From positions 77,551,504 through 77,615,503 of the forward strand of contig CM051024.1 in assembly GCA_027627225.1 (NCBI GenBank): a stretch of DNA of 64,000 bases, given 5' to 3'. The position numbers and the translations under genes were made by a program. The notes below the pieces were generated by a model. The model saw nothing but the letters and a program-made list of their open reading frames with translations. It was not told the origin of the DNA and searched no databases. This stretch comes from Congeria kusceri (taxonomy: Eukaryota > Mollusca > Bivalvia > Myida > Dreissenidae). Shown piece by piece: positions 23,401 through 34,879 of this stretch (position 1 is its first letter; each line of letters opens with the position of its first letter).

Positions 23401-26098
23401 ATAAACTCCTATATACATTCTTCACAAACTATGATATGAACAACAATGACATATAAGAAGTGGCAAATAGACAACAGCACTATTCACATAAAAATTATAT
23501 ATAAGCTACAAGAAAGTATTTATTTTTAGTTATTATTTCTAACAATGGTCTATTTCCATTTCTTACATTTACATATTCTAAACACATGTTGCCTTTACTG
23601 AAGTTAGATAGGGACTATAGTTCCTCTTATGGATTGTGATGTTTTGAGCACTCCCATAAAATAAAGACTATAACCACAGGTTAAAAATAGACTGGTTTTC
23701 TATAGCCCAATTAAGAATTTATAGTCTGTTTTAAAGATTAATGCATGTCTTTGTATAGTTTGTGTCATTATTTACACTTTGTATACAATTAGTCATAGTT
23801 TAATTTAAGTCTCAAGTGTGATAAATATAGATTTAAAAAAAAATGTGTCTCTGCTATGGTTTAAGCTTTTCTAAATAGTTCTTTCACAACGTTTACTTAT
23901 ACGAAGTAATTTTTTAAGAAGTGCATTTCTATTAAGTATGCAAAAATATTGTCTAAAAAACAAATTTTAATGGTTATATGTTAGATAAGGAAACTAATGA
24001 TTTGTATATTAAACATCATTGGATAACATACAGTAATATATAGAATACAAATAGAGACATACCATGTTTCAATGTTACAATGTCCATATATGGTCATATG
24101 GTGTCTCTAATTTCCGCTCATGCCCGTTCTTCTGAAGCGTCTAAATTCCTCAATCACGTTATTCACATTATCATAAATGTCAAATTTGATGCGTTCGTCG
24201 GCAACAGTTTGACCATAGACAGAACCATTAAAGTACCAAGCACTCCCAATGTCCGGGTGTAGGTGAAGCCTGTTGATAAGCCCCTGGTTGGGCTTGGTTA
24301 CGTCATCAACCAATTTATAACCATTGTTCTTCATGGGGGCCCTTTTCCGCATAATGGTGGACTTTACCGAGTTGTTCCGTAGTTTAATGAGGACTGGGCG
24401 GGTCTGTCCCCTCTTTGTGGGGATACGATGGATGGCCACTATATCAGTAAGTGGTAGGTCTACCCCTGCATGGGTTTTCAGGATTATTGTTACTGCTTTA
24501 GTCAGTGAGTCTTCAGTTTCGTCTCTATTTTCTTGTATATTTAATATTTTAATGTTATTCTTCCTGGAAAATTGCTCATTGTAGTTTGCCTTCTTGTGTG
24601 CCAATTTGCCCAATTCATAGGTTTGATCTATTTGCTCATGTAATGATTTATTATTAGTACTTGTGCTGTATTCTAGTTTTTGTATTTTGTCCTTTAGATT
24701 TTTGTTATCAAAATCTAAGGAGTCAATTTTAGCTTGCATTTCAGTAAACTTTTCGCTTACTAATTGTTCTATCTTATTTTTTATGTTTTGTTCAATTTTG
24801 TTCATTACACTTGTAACTGTGTCTGTAATCAATTGCTCTACTTCTTCCTTCCTCAGCATACCTTTGAGATCATCCCTCAGACTGGAAATTCCCTCAGTCA
24901 TGGCTTGAAGCTGTGTTTGGATTGCATTTAATTCATCCATACTGGTATTACTAACGTCACTATCTGGACGAGATTTCTTCACAGCTTGCTTTGTTTGAGG
25001 CTTTGCCCCTGAGAAACTCAGTTTAGACTGGCCTTTTATTGTATTTTCGCTCATTGTATATTCAGCACCAAATGAAAGGCGAGATAGAGTTAATTAACAA
25101 GTACAGTTATTTTCCTTTATTTTGTTTTGGTAATCCAGCAATTTCTCCGTCACGGCTTATAATCCAGGTATAAATCCAGGTATACACAGGGGTTTTCTCA
25201 AAATGATATCTGTGAAAATCAATCAACAGTCACTCAACTAATGTAGAGCCATTTGAAACAAACACATTCAGTTATACTCTTTTAACTCGTTTAACTCATT
25301 ATTATTCCAGGATTCCACTTTGTCACTAGATTCACAATGCTTTCACGCACATGTTGTACTAAATTTTAACATTACTTTGTCGCTATGAACATGTATTTTA
25401 ATGCAAATTTTGCGGAGCAAAATTTATCCACACATCACTCCTGAGACCAAGGGACTATATACTTTGGTTTATATTCTAGCAACAGCCTCTTATACAAATA
25501 CTACACAGCTAAAAGTGCTACACAAATACTACACAGCTGAAAGTGCTAAACAATTACTACACAGCTGTCAACTTATTACAATTATCAAACTAAAGCTGGT
25601 TATTTCACACTGGAACACAATTATATGGTAGATTGATATTATTTATTACCAGTGTATTATTGTACGAGCCTCATCCACAACAATAAGTTTAATGGAAGTA
25701 CTGTTCGCCATCGTGTCCCTCCACTTTTGAACGCCAAGAAGACTCGGGGGGGAAGAATAAATAAAGTCATGCATCCCAGATAAAATATCTGATTCTTCAT
25801 TAGGATCTCGTCCGATAAACGTAGCTTTGAATCCGAGGGAAGTCAGGTATTCACATTGTTCTTTCATTATTGACAAAAGTGGAGTAACGACAACAACTTG
25901 ACAGCCAGTGCACTGATTTCTTTTGATAAATTGATATATTTGATACACCAAGCTTTTCCCTCCACCTTTCCGAGTGCTTAAAAAGACATCGCGCCCATCT
26001 AAGAGACTAGAGATACTTTTACTCTGAAAGTCATATAAATTCTCAATTTTAAAGTATTCGCATGCACGACGAAATTCCATTTCTACGGACGACGCCAT
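20432..26098 (-). CDS. Short RecQ-family DNA helicase, two exons
   Basis: Exons 25650-26098 and 20432-21335 (minus), donor TG|GTAATA, acceptor TTTTTAG|GGGAGG, phase 2. The product is about 450 residues. Exon 1 holds motif 0 (YDFQSKSI, 22-29), Walker A GGGKS (45-49), VVVVTPLLSIMKEQ (Ia) and motif II as DEAR (142-145) instead of DEAH. Exon 2 holds LLITATAN (III), YLIFCTSIKNC (IV), VATSAAGMGVNFKG (V), QQFGRAGRDG with the arginine finger (VI), then zinc-binding cysteines (CRRNVLL, CCDICEQQCDC). A Ser/Asp/Glu-rich tail ends in SDFS. RecQ enzymes unwind DNA 3' to 5' in the nucleus. No HRDC or exonuclease domain is present, so it is shorter than BLM/WRN and resembles compact Q1-like copies multiplied in molluscs. 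The whole open frame is intact. The intron carries a LINE insertion. Confidence 0.88.
21741..21968 (-). pseudogene. LINE ORF2 fragment: apurinic-type endonuclease N-terminus
   Basis: 75 codons beginning MDNLKFISYNCRGLSNSKKR and including IYCLQDCHFTPD. This is the N-terminal motif of L1-type endonucleases (SWNVRGL..., LQETH). It ends at a stop 28 bp before the AATAAA. The rest of the endonuclease and the whole reverse transcriptase are missing, so it cannot support retrotransposition. Confidence 0.8.
21969..24106 (-). other. ORF-less 2.1-kb centre of the LINE copy
   Basis: AT-rich with no reading frame of note between ORF1 and the ORF2 start, far longer than the usual ORF1-ORF2 gap. A short imperfect duplication (GAACACAATCACATCAGAT.AAATGGTTAT) lies at about 23137-23205. 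It could be a nested insertion or lineage-specific spacer. Confidence 0.5.
24107..25054 (-). CDS. LINE ORF1 (L1/Tx1-like RNA-binding protein)
   Basis: Intact 315-codon frame, MSENTIKGQSKLSF start. The N-terminus is basic and Ser-rich. Residues about 40-160 form a long coiled coil (LQAMTEGISSLRDDL, IKNKIEQLVSEKFTEMQAKI, heptad Leu/Ile). Then an RRM-like part (SRKNNIKILNIQEN, ...DIVAIHRIPTKRGQTRPVLIKL) and a C-terminal domain (KLVDDVTKPNQGLINRL), as in Transposase_22/L1 ORF1p. These proteins trimerise and coat LINE RNA. The frame being open although ORF2 is truncated points to a young insertion. Confidence 0.8.
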   Translation of the reverse strand: MSENTIKGQSKLSFSGAKPQTKQAVKKSRPDSDVSNTSMDELNAIQTQLQAMTEGISSLRDDLKGMLRKEEVEQLITDTVTSVMNKIEQNIKNKIEQLVSEKFTEMQAKIDSLDFDNKNLKDKIQKLEYSTSTNNKSLHEQIDQTYELGKLAHKKANYNEQFSRKNNIKILNIQENRDETEDSLTKAVTIILKTHAGVDLPLTDIVAIHRIPTKRGQTRPVLIKLRNNSVKSTIMRKRAPMKNNGYKLVDDVTKPNQGLINRLHLHPDIGSAWYFNGSVYGQTVADERIKFDIYDNVNNVIEEFRRFRRTGMSGN

Positions 26099-28735
26099 TT
26101 TGACAACAAACCCGAAGTCTCTATAGTACGAGTTGTATCATTGGTAAAAAATATCCTCATGAAACCGTGAGGGATCCAATGAAATAACTGTATTCGACAC
26201 ACACTAAAACGGTGAAAAGAGTTCGTAATGTCCCACGGTCGATATATGGAGAGTAGCGGAATGGGTCGAACGTGGGTATCCGACGATGGGCCATGTATAA
26301 ATATAGTTCATTTTCATCTCTATTATTTGATAGACACCTTACAATTTATGCTGTCAGTGGTGTTTTCTTTTCACCAGTATGGGAAACACTTAGAAATCCT
26401 CCATAAAACTGCTCTCATTTTGCATGTCACTTGTCAGGGGTGTACACAAATGTCAGTATACATGTTTATAGGAGTATGCCTAGTTAAGCCACTGCATGCT
26501 GCTGCCTTTGTCAGCACTTCTTGTTTTCTGGGCAATCAGATGACATAAATGAATGAAAGTATCATAAAATAAGTATGTGTTAAACATGTGTAACATTAAT
26601 GTATAAAACTAAAATCTAAAATGAATACAATAGAAATATGTGGATGGACAGATAGAAGAACGGATGGATCATCACTTCTGAACATTGTTGTGTTGAGTAA
26701 CTGATGGCTAGTGCATATTAAAGCCATGTTTGCCATGTACTTTTGTAGGACATTTATTGGTGGGGTGGCTTGCAACATGAGTTAACTCTCACGTTTTATG
26801 ATGGGTTGACAACAATTGGCTCACTGCAGCATGGCAGGTGCTACAACATGAAACCATCCCAGCGTCATGGATACGGGTACCTGCAACCAAAGGTTACGCC
26901 AGGGTTACCTTCCTGTGTTAGAGATGCATTTCGGAGTCGCTGAAGACGGTGATGGTGTGACGTTGACATGGTCATTATAAGTAAGTGACCAAGACAAGAT
27001 AACAAAACCTATTATACCAGATTTTTGGAAGTTACATGTTTAATACTAAAGGTGGCAGGCAATTGATATTGTTTGAATACAGGACTTATCATTGACATAA
27101 CTTAGTCAATCAGAAAAAGAAGTGCATGAACCACACCCAATATGTTTTGCATAGGGTACAGGGCTTTCCGTTGACCGGAGCTCCCGGGTTTTGAAGCGTG
27201 GAAATTTCAAAATACGCTTGTTTGACTTGCGAGGTAATTACTTCATGCGTCACATTTGACCCGGGGCAATTTCCGGACTTAAGTCATACCGTATAACTCG
27301 GCTGGCTGATTATCCCTATCAGACTAACAGCGATGTCAAATTTGATAAAACACAGCAATTATTGCTTGGAGGCAGGGTCAATCGTTTAATAGATGATGTT
27401 CATCCGCGGTTAAGTTACCGTGTAGCTCCGCCCATTAGGCGGAGTTTTGTCGCTGAGAAAAATCTATATCGACCAATTAAAACGTATAGTTCTATATGCT
27501 TCCAATGACGTGAACAATAGACCTACCGGCGTAATATACATGTATCCACACTTTAATAAATGTACATGAGTCAGTTAGAGTATGTTTTTTCCCGACTATT
27601 AAACGTTTAAAACACAATTTACTCACTGCTTCCGTTGTTGATAATATCAACATTTAGTTTAGTTCCTAAATATAAAGGCATTGTTTTAAAGTACTTTCGT
27701 TTATATTCAGGCAAAATCATTAATATCTTTCCAAAATTTGGAATCCAATTTCAGCGATAATTCTGACTCGTACGTAGCATTCCTTATATCCAAAATATCC
27801 AAAATTAAATTTAAATGTTCGAGTGTCATAAACACATTTTTTATAAATAGTCTGTGTATTTAATATAAATCCTTTGTTTTCTAGCGCGAAAGTTATGCTG
27901 ACTCAAACGATGTCACATTCCACGCATGGAAAGTGTGCCTGTATCGACCATGTGCTTTACCAAAAATATACATGTTATCTGTGAATAGAAACTTCGTAGT
28001 GCAAGAACTTTGAAATCTTTTCTTTTTGTATAAAACTTTCGTAGTGCAAAAACTTTGCGATCTTTAGCATTTGATTAATAATTTTATTGCAGTTTATTCA
28101 TATACTTTGTAACAGTAAAACAATATTTGCGGACCGTTTCTACATATATTTTTTTAGGAAGGAAAGCCTATGTTTTATTTTTGTACATGATAGATCTATG
28201 CGATTTCGTATAAAAAAATTCAGTGGTATTTTTAGTATGTACCGAATACACTAAAATTGTCTTAATAATTCCATAAATAATAATAATAATAATAGATCTT
28301 ATAATAATAATAATAAGATAAATTTTAATAAATTAAAAAGAAAATAATAAGTTGATAAAAAATGATAATTAATAAATTAAAATAATTTTAAATTATAAAA
28401 TAAAAATAATAAATTAATACAAATAATAATCAAAAGAAGGAAAACGAATGGAAACTACCCATAACACATAGACACTTGAAGGTTTATATCTGACTCATGG
28501 GGACTTTGATTTTGACTCTTTAAAATTGGACACCCCAAGAGTCATTGACTCTTGAAATTCAAAGTCTAAGGAAAGCCCTGGGGTACTTAATATTGCAGAA
28601 AGAAAACAACAATCAATGGCATACTTATCCCTTGAGTAAATTGTTATTACTGGCAAAAATAGAGGAGGAATTATAACCACATAATTGATAGATTTGTTAA
28701 ATCGATCAGGCATGTTGGTTTGCATTGTTTGTCTA
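26099..28735. other. Intergenic DNA upstream of RecQ
   Basis: No convincing exon. Holds a palindromic GC box CTCCGCCCATTAGGCGGAG (about 27426-27444) and AT-rich microsatellite DNA (AATAATAAT runs, about 28277-28430). Several reading frames here are short and show no family signal. Confidence 0.5.
28277..28430. repeat. AAT-rich microsatellite
   Basis: Repeated AATAAT and AAATAAT runs interspersed with AGATAAAT; nearly pure A/T. Confidence 0.8.
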
Positions 28736-30910
28736 TTTTTATCCGACTTTTTGAAGAAAAGACCAGCTATTCTACTCGCCCTGGCGTCGGCGTTGGCATC
28801 CGAGCTAGTTTAAAGTTTTTCGGTAAGCTAGTTTCACAGGAATGGCATTAGGGATTTCATTCAAACTTAAAACATTAATTTCCCACATTAAAATGAACCT
28901 ATAGGCCAAGTTTGGTAACTCTAGTTTGAAATTTGTCAAAATTATGGGCATTTTTACTCTTAAAAAATTTACACATAAGCTATATGGACATGTTAAAGTG
29001 TTTCGGTAAGCTAGTTTATCTACCTTTCATTTCCACTCTCTAACTCGAGAGCGGATTAAGCTATTGTAATGAAACATAGATAACTTAAAGCGAGACCTTG
29101 CTTCTGATTGCATATGGGGTGGGTGGCCTCAAGGTCACTGTTATTAAAATAGAAAAACGGTTTCCGCTCAATAACTTTAGAACGCATTGAGATATTTTAA
29201 TGAAACTTAATATCAAGACCTTGCTTGGGATTGCATATGGGGTGGGTGGTGGGGTCAATGTCACTGTTACTAAAAATATAAAAAGTTTTCCGCTCAATAA
29301 CTTTAGAAGCCATCAAGATATTTTAATGAAACTTTATACATACATACCGTATATCTAGACCTTGCTGGGATTGCATATAGGGTGGGTGGGGTCAAGGTCA
29401 CTGTTACTAAATGTAGTGGGGTGGGGTGGAGTGTTAAACTGATACCGTCTCGAGGTTCAAGTTGTTTATTAACGCCGACAATGTATTGGCATTTATATAT
29501 TAAATGTAATATATAAATGAAAAAACCTACAACAAATAACATCGAATTACAATACATCACAATATTCACAAAACTAATACAAAATACAATAGACGAAAAT
29601 TCATGCATTTCATTCAGTGAATTGCATAAAAACAAATTTATAAATGCAAATTAGAATAAAAACAAGCACACTCACCAGGTTGGAGATATACAGAACAGCA
29701 AAAATAAATTAAACAGCTTTGAAGGTCTTGCGACTCTCTGCTGGCTTAGCACAAAGGGAAAGGGAAGCATGGTCAGTTATCTGGTCACTATAAAACATGC
29801 TCTTTCCAACCTGACCAATCAAAATCTTGTTTATCACACAGCTTTCATACTAACTGGACAATACAGGAATGACATCACAGTACATGGCTGGACGCACACA
29901 AGACAAGGGACTGAATCTCATAAATGGGACAAATAGACACATGCAAGACAAGGGACATAAATACTACAAAACACTAGCGGACAAGGGACATAAACACTAT
30001 ATGATACTGCTATATAATTAGATACTATTTAGAATAGAAAACTGACCTATTCTACATAAAAATAGAAAACATTTTCCACTCAATAACGTGAGAACGCATT
30101 GAGATATTTTAATGAAACTTAATACATGCATACCTTATATTGAGACCTCACTTATGATTGTGTACAGGGTCATGGTCAAGGTAACTGTTACTAAAAATAG
30201 GAAAACAGTTTCCCCTCAATAACTTGAGAACTCATTGAGATATTGTAATGAAACTTAATACATAGATACCTTATATCAAGACCTCGCTTTAGATTGCACA
30301 TTGGGTGGGTGGGGTCAAGGTCACTGTTACTAAAAATAGAAAAACGGTTTCCTCTTACTAACTTGAGAATGCATTGAGATATTTTAATTAAACTTAATAG
30401 ATACCTTATATCGAGACCTCACTTGGGATTGCATATATGGTGGGTGGGGTCAAGGTTGAGGTCAACATAACTTAACACAAAAAATGGTTTCCGCTCAATA
30501 GCTTGAGAACACATTGAGATATTTTAATTAAACTTCAGACATAGATATCTTATATCTAGACCTGGCTTGGGATCGCATATGGAGTGGGTGGGGTCAAGGT
30601 CACTGTTGCTTAAAACAGACAAACAGTTAACACTCAAAAGCTTGAGAAGACATTGAGATTTTCAATGAAACTAAATAAATAGATACCTTGTATAGTGACC
30701 TCGCTTGGGATTGCATATGGGGTTGGTGGGGTCAAGGTCAAGATCACCATTTTTATTGTCTAATTTTATTGATGTGCTGACGTTAATGCATTTCGTTCGA
30801 AAGATTTGGTTTTCGTGGAATTTCCATATTTCTTGTTTTAGAAAAAAAATGCCAGTAACTCTGACAAGCACAAGAAAAGTCAGGCGCTCTGTCCTCCGAC
30901 AGCTCTTGTT
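28736..30910 (+). mobile_element. Helentron/HINE-like element, family 1, with ~125-bp array and solo LTR
   Basis: The start TTTTTATCCGACTTTTTGA plus TATTCTACTCGCCCTGGCGTCG matches the start of the copy at 39021. The end AAGAAAAGTCAGGCG + CTGTCCTCCGACAG + CTCTTGTT matches ends at 37045 and 39665. The body is a degenerate array of about 125-bp units (TTTCCGCTCAATAACTT...GGGATTGCATATGGGGTGGGT). An LTR interrupts one unit. No coding capacity. Confidence 0.7.
29412..30056. mobile_element. Solo LTR
   Basis: 645 bp starting TGTAGTGGGG and ending TATTCTACA, so bounded by the inverted repeat TGTAG/CTACA. TAAA lies on both sides (29408-29411 and 30057-30060). Removing it with one TAAA restores CTGTTACTAAAAATAGAAAA, the sequence of neighbouring array units. 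No internal retroelement genes, so this is the product of LTR-LTR recombination. Family not identified. Confidence 0.85.
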
Positions 30911-31102
30911 TTCTGTCCAATAGACAAAAAATAGCTGAGTTCTGCTAAGTTGTATGTTCAGAAATGCTGACAGATGCAGACACATGGGCCAACAATCTGG
31001 GTGAGTGTCCTTGGAAGTGAATCAAGATATTTGAAGATTGTAGCTCACCTGAGCTCCAAACCCACTGTGAGCAAACTCCCCTGCCTCATCTGTCAGTTGT
31101 TG

Positions 31103-32490
31103 TTTTTTATGCCCCCAAAGAAGGCCATATTAAAATCGAACGGTCTGTCCGTCCATTTGTCTGTCCATTGGTCCTTCCGGCCAAGGTTAATTTTTTTTAT
31201 GAAGTCCAATATCTTGAGTACTTTCAAGGTATTTACTTGAAACTTGAAATACTTCTTTACTATCAATGTCACCACCTGGGAAAGAAACCTCAATAACTCT
31301 ATTTTGTATTTTGACAGATTTATGCCCCTTTTTTTAATTAGACAGTTTTTCAAAGTCCAATATCTTTAATACTATCAAAGGTATTTACTTGAAGCTGCGT
31401 CCTTTTACACGGCAAAATTCTCTCAAATTGGCCTTTTCAGCCACTCTCTAAGTCCAATAGTTTTCATCCAATCTTCATCAAACTTCATGAAAATGTTTGT
31501 AATAATAATATCTAGGTCAAGTTTAATAATTAGCCAAATCGCCCAAGGAATTGTGGAGTTATTGCACTTTAATCATGTGAAATTGGCCTTTTTAGTGGGT
31601 CCCGCTTTCCAAGTCCAACAGTTTACATCCGATCTTCACAAAACTTCATGAAAATGTTTTTTATGGCATCTTCATGTGGGAGGCATATAGTGATTGTCCT
31701 GTCCCTCCGTCCTTCCATCCGTCCGTGTCAAGGTTAAGTAGATTTTACCGTTTCGTCTAGTACCAACACCGCTTACTACAACACTTGGATACTTACACTG
31801 TTGTTGATTATGACCATTCCCTATCTACCCATATCACCCAACTTCACTTTGACCTTGACCTCAACCTAATTTGGACTTAAAATAATTCAAAACTGCCATT
31901 TCTTGGTTAACTGGATTTAACCGTTTCGTCTAGCACCAACACCACTTGCTACAACACTTGGATATTTACACAGTTGTTCCTTATGACCATTCCCAATCGA
32001 ACCAACCTCACTTTGACCTTGACCTAATTTGGACTAAGAAATGGGCTATCCAGCACCAACCAGGGGCATGTGTGTTAATCAAACACAGAATCTTGTTCAT
32101 AATAATATCTCGGCCAAGTTTATTAACTAGTCAAATCAGCCCAGGAATTGTGGAATTCATCCAATCTTCACCAAACTTTATGAAAATGTTTGTGGGTATA
32201 ATGTTTTTGCTAAGTTTACTATTTAGTCAAATCACCCCAGGAATCGGGAGTTATGGCCCTTGAATTATCTAAAATTGGCCTTTTTGGCAGTTTCCCTTCT
32301 TTGAATCCAACAGTTCATAGCAGATCTTCACGTAACTTGGTGAAAATCTTTGTGGGCATATTATCTCGGTAAGTTTGATAATCAGCCAAATTGTCCAAGT
32401 AACTATGGAGTTATGGCCCTTGATTACCTGCCCTTTTTAGCTATTTTAACTTAGAGGGGGCATAACGTTTTTGCAAACAGCTCTTGTTTG
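31103..32490 (+). mobile_element. HINE-like element, family 2 (ATGCCCCC...GGGGGCAT)
   Basis: Starts TTTTTTATGCCCCCAAAGAAGG, with CTGTCCGTCC soon after. Ends TTAGAGGGGGCATAACG, a T/A stem (TTTTTGCAAA), then CAGCTCTTGTTTG. The ends therefore form a subterminal inverted repeat (ATGCCCCC/GGGGGCAT). The body has repeats of CAATCTTCA.CAAACTTCATGAAAATGTTT and GGAATTGTGGAGTTAT. No gene. Confidence 0.65.
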
Positions 32491-32570
32491 TAATTTGTCA
32501 AAATGATATGCCTTTTCACACTTAGACATTTTACCTATAAGCCATTCGGATAGGTTAAATTTGTAGCTCG

Positions 32571-34080
32571 ACTATTCAAAGAATAGGTGAGCTATCCTAC
32601 TACCCTTAGCGTTGGCGTCCGCATCCGCGTCTGAATTGGTTAAAGTTTTTATTCAAAAGTCTTGTTACTTCAAAACTACATAAGTTATTCACTTGAAACT
32701 TGGAATATACCTTTGTCATCAACTCCAGTATCAGGGGCAACATTTTCCATTACTCTGTTTTGTATTTTGACAGAGTTATGCCCCTTTTTCACATAGATGT
32801 TCTGGTTAAAGTTTATATTCAAATGTTTTGTAACTTCAAAACTACATTAGTTATTCACTTGAAACTTGGAACTAACCTTTGTCATCAACTCAGGTATCAG
32901 GGGCAACATTCATCATAACTCTTTTTGTATTTTGATAGAGTTATGCCCCTTTTTTAAATGGATTTTCTGGTAAAAGTTTATATTCAAAAGTGTTAGCTTT
33001 TCACTTGAAACTTGGAACTAACCTTTGTCATCAACTCAAGTATCAGGAGCAACATTACCCATAACTATATTTTGTATTTTGACAGAGTTATGCCCCCTTT
33101 TCACTTACATTTTCTGTTTAAAGTTCATATTTAAAAGTTTGGTTACTTCAAAACTATGTAAGTTATTCACCTGAAACTTGGAAATCAACCTTTGTCATCA
33201 ACTCTAGTATCAGGGACAACATTACCCATAACTCTGTTTTGTATTTTTACAGAGTTATGCCCCTTTTGTACATAGATTTTCTGGTTAAAGTTTTTATTCA
33301 AAAGTTTTGTATCTTCAATACCACATAAGCTTTTCACTTGAAACTTGGAACTAACCTTTGTCATCAACTCTAGTATCAGGAGCAACATTACCCATAACTA
33401 TATTTTGTATTTTGACAGAGTTATGCCCCCTTTTCACTTAGATTTTCTGTTTAAAGTTCATATTCAAAAGTTTGGTTACTTCAAAAGTATGTAAGTTATT
33501 CACCTGAAACTTGGAAATCAACCTTTGTCATCAACTCTAGTATCAGGGACAACATTACCCATAACTCTGTTTTGTATTTTTACAGAGTTATGCCCCTTTT
33601 GTACATAGATTTTCTGGTTAAAGTTTTTATTCAAAAGTTTTGTAACTTCAAAACTACATAAGTTATTCACTTGTAACTTGGAACTAACCTTTGTCATCAA
33701 CTCTAGTATCAGGGGCAACATTACCCATAACTCTGTTTTGTATTTTGACAGAGTTAGGCACACTTTTTACATAGATTTTGTGGTCAAAGTTTTTGTTCAA
33801 AATATAAACTATACAAGGCTTCACTTAAAAGTTTGTATTTTAACAAATGTATGCCCCTTCCACTATCCAAAATATGTACCTACTGAAATACTTAGAATAG
33901 TTTGGTAAGCTGGTTTCTCAGGAATGGCTTGAGGGATTTCATTCAAACTTAAAACCCTTATTCCCTATATCAAAATGAACTGCGGGTAGGGTGGTGGCAT
34001 CAACTTTAGATGTCCACCTTGTAACTTGATAATGAATCTTGATACATGGTTGAGTTTGGTGTTACAATAGATCAAAAGTT
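32571..34080 (+). mobile_element. Nested HINE-like family-1 element with ~166-bp array
   Basis: Begins TTGTAGCTCGACTATTC with GAGCTATCCTACTACCC, inserted inside family-1 interior sequence that is readable at 32493-32570 and again from about 33900 (TTTGGTAAGCTGGTTTCTCAGGAATGGC). It holds seven units marked by CTTTGTCATCAACTC, starting near 32711, 32877, 33023, 33190, 33355, 33523 and 33689, a period of about 166 bp with one short unit. No 3' hairpin is visible. Confidence 0.6.
32640..33790 (+). repeat. ~166-bp tandem array, seven units
   Basis: Unit landmarks: GTTATTCAC.TGAAACTTGGAA, TTTGTCATCAACTC, ACATTACCCATAACT, GAGTTATGCCCC. Spacing is 146-168 bp. Several false ORFs on both strands arise from this array. 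Confidence 0.9.
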
Positions 34081-34089
34081 TTTAATCTA

Positions 34090-34870
34090 GCCTTTACTGC
34101 ATTTTGTTGCCACACAGAATGCAGCGAATATATAGGCAGTGACTAATTGTAGTGCAGAATATACTACTTCTGCACAAAGATTCTGACTGGTCTTAATCCA
34201 TTGGCAGCTACTTTTCCTAGTGATGCTTTGTATTTTGCGCAAGTGTAACCAAAGGAGGTCACCAAGAATGACCTTGAACTGTGAGGACACAGGTCACGCA
34301 CTTCTTCATAACGGATGTTAGCCGAATGATGTAATGGCTATTTATTGAGAAATTTTGACTGGGGCAGAAAAGTCCATTTTCTCGCAATGCAGTTTCACCA
34401 TAGATGGGGACATTAATTAAACCATCCTTCACATGTTCGTTTGCTGTAAAATTTCTGACATTTATGTGGGCTCTTATAAGGGGATGGGCATTCATTTGCT
34501 TGCATGGTTTGAAATGTATTTAGTATCTAGCAATAAATCTTGTATAGCCTATGGACTTATAAATCAAAACATAAATCTTATCATTCAAATAAGAAGTGCT
34601 TTGGTATTCAGCAAATAACGAGCCTTTGTCACTGGTTGTTTCCAAAGACAACACAGTACAAGAATGATTAGTTTTTTATCAATAACAGATGTATTACAGT
34701 GTAAACCGTTTGTTTCATCATGGCCATGCATGTTCTTGGCATACAGAATAGCTCAGTTCATTTATGCTGTTCATTTCAGTTCAACACCAACTTGTATTAG
34801 CAATAAAAAAAACAATGCCATAAGCATAGTGTGCACTGGGACCAATTTAATACTGTATCAGATACACAAA
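34090..34870. other. No gene recognised
   Basis: Unique-looking AT-rich sequence. Reading frames on both strands are under 80 codons with no family signal. Confidence 0.4.
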
Positions 34871-34879
34871 AATAGGGAT

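Larger units (their letters stand above)
21655..25477 (-). mobile_element. L1/Tx1-type LINE copy with target duplication and poly(A)
   Basis: The 17-bp direct repeat ACTTTGGTTTATATTCT lies at 21655-21671 and 25461-25477. The insert (21672-25460, about 3.8 kb) reads on the minus strand: 5' leader, ORF1 (24107-25054), a 2.1-kb stretch without ORFs, the start of ORF2 (21741-21968), AATAAA (21713-21718), and a poly(A) tail (T-run 21671-21700 on plus). Reverse transcriptase is absent. It sits in the RecQ intron in the same orientation. Confidence 0.85.

Noticed and set aside
10207..26300. TIRs enclosing DUF6589 and RecQ together
   Set aside because: I compared the DUF6589 upstream region with the RecQ upstream region in inverted orientation by eye and saw no match.
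31093..33908. Several 60-105 codon frames on both strands
   Set aside because: All lie in HINE bodies or the 166-bp array; open only by repetition.
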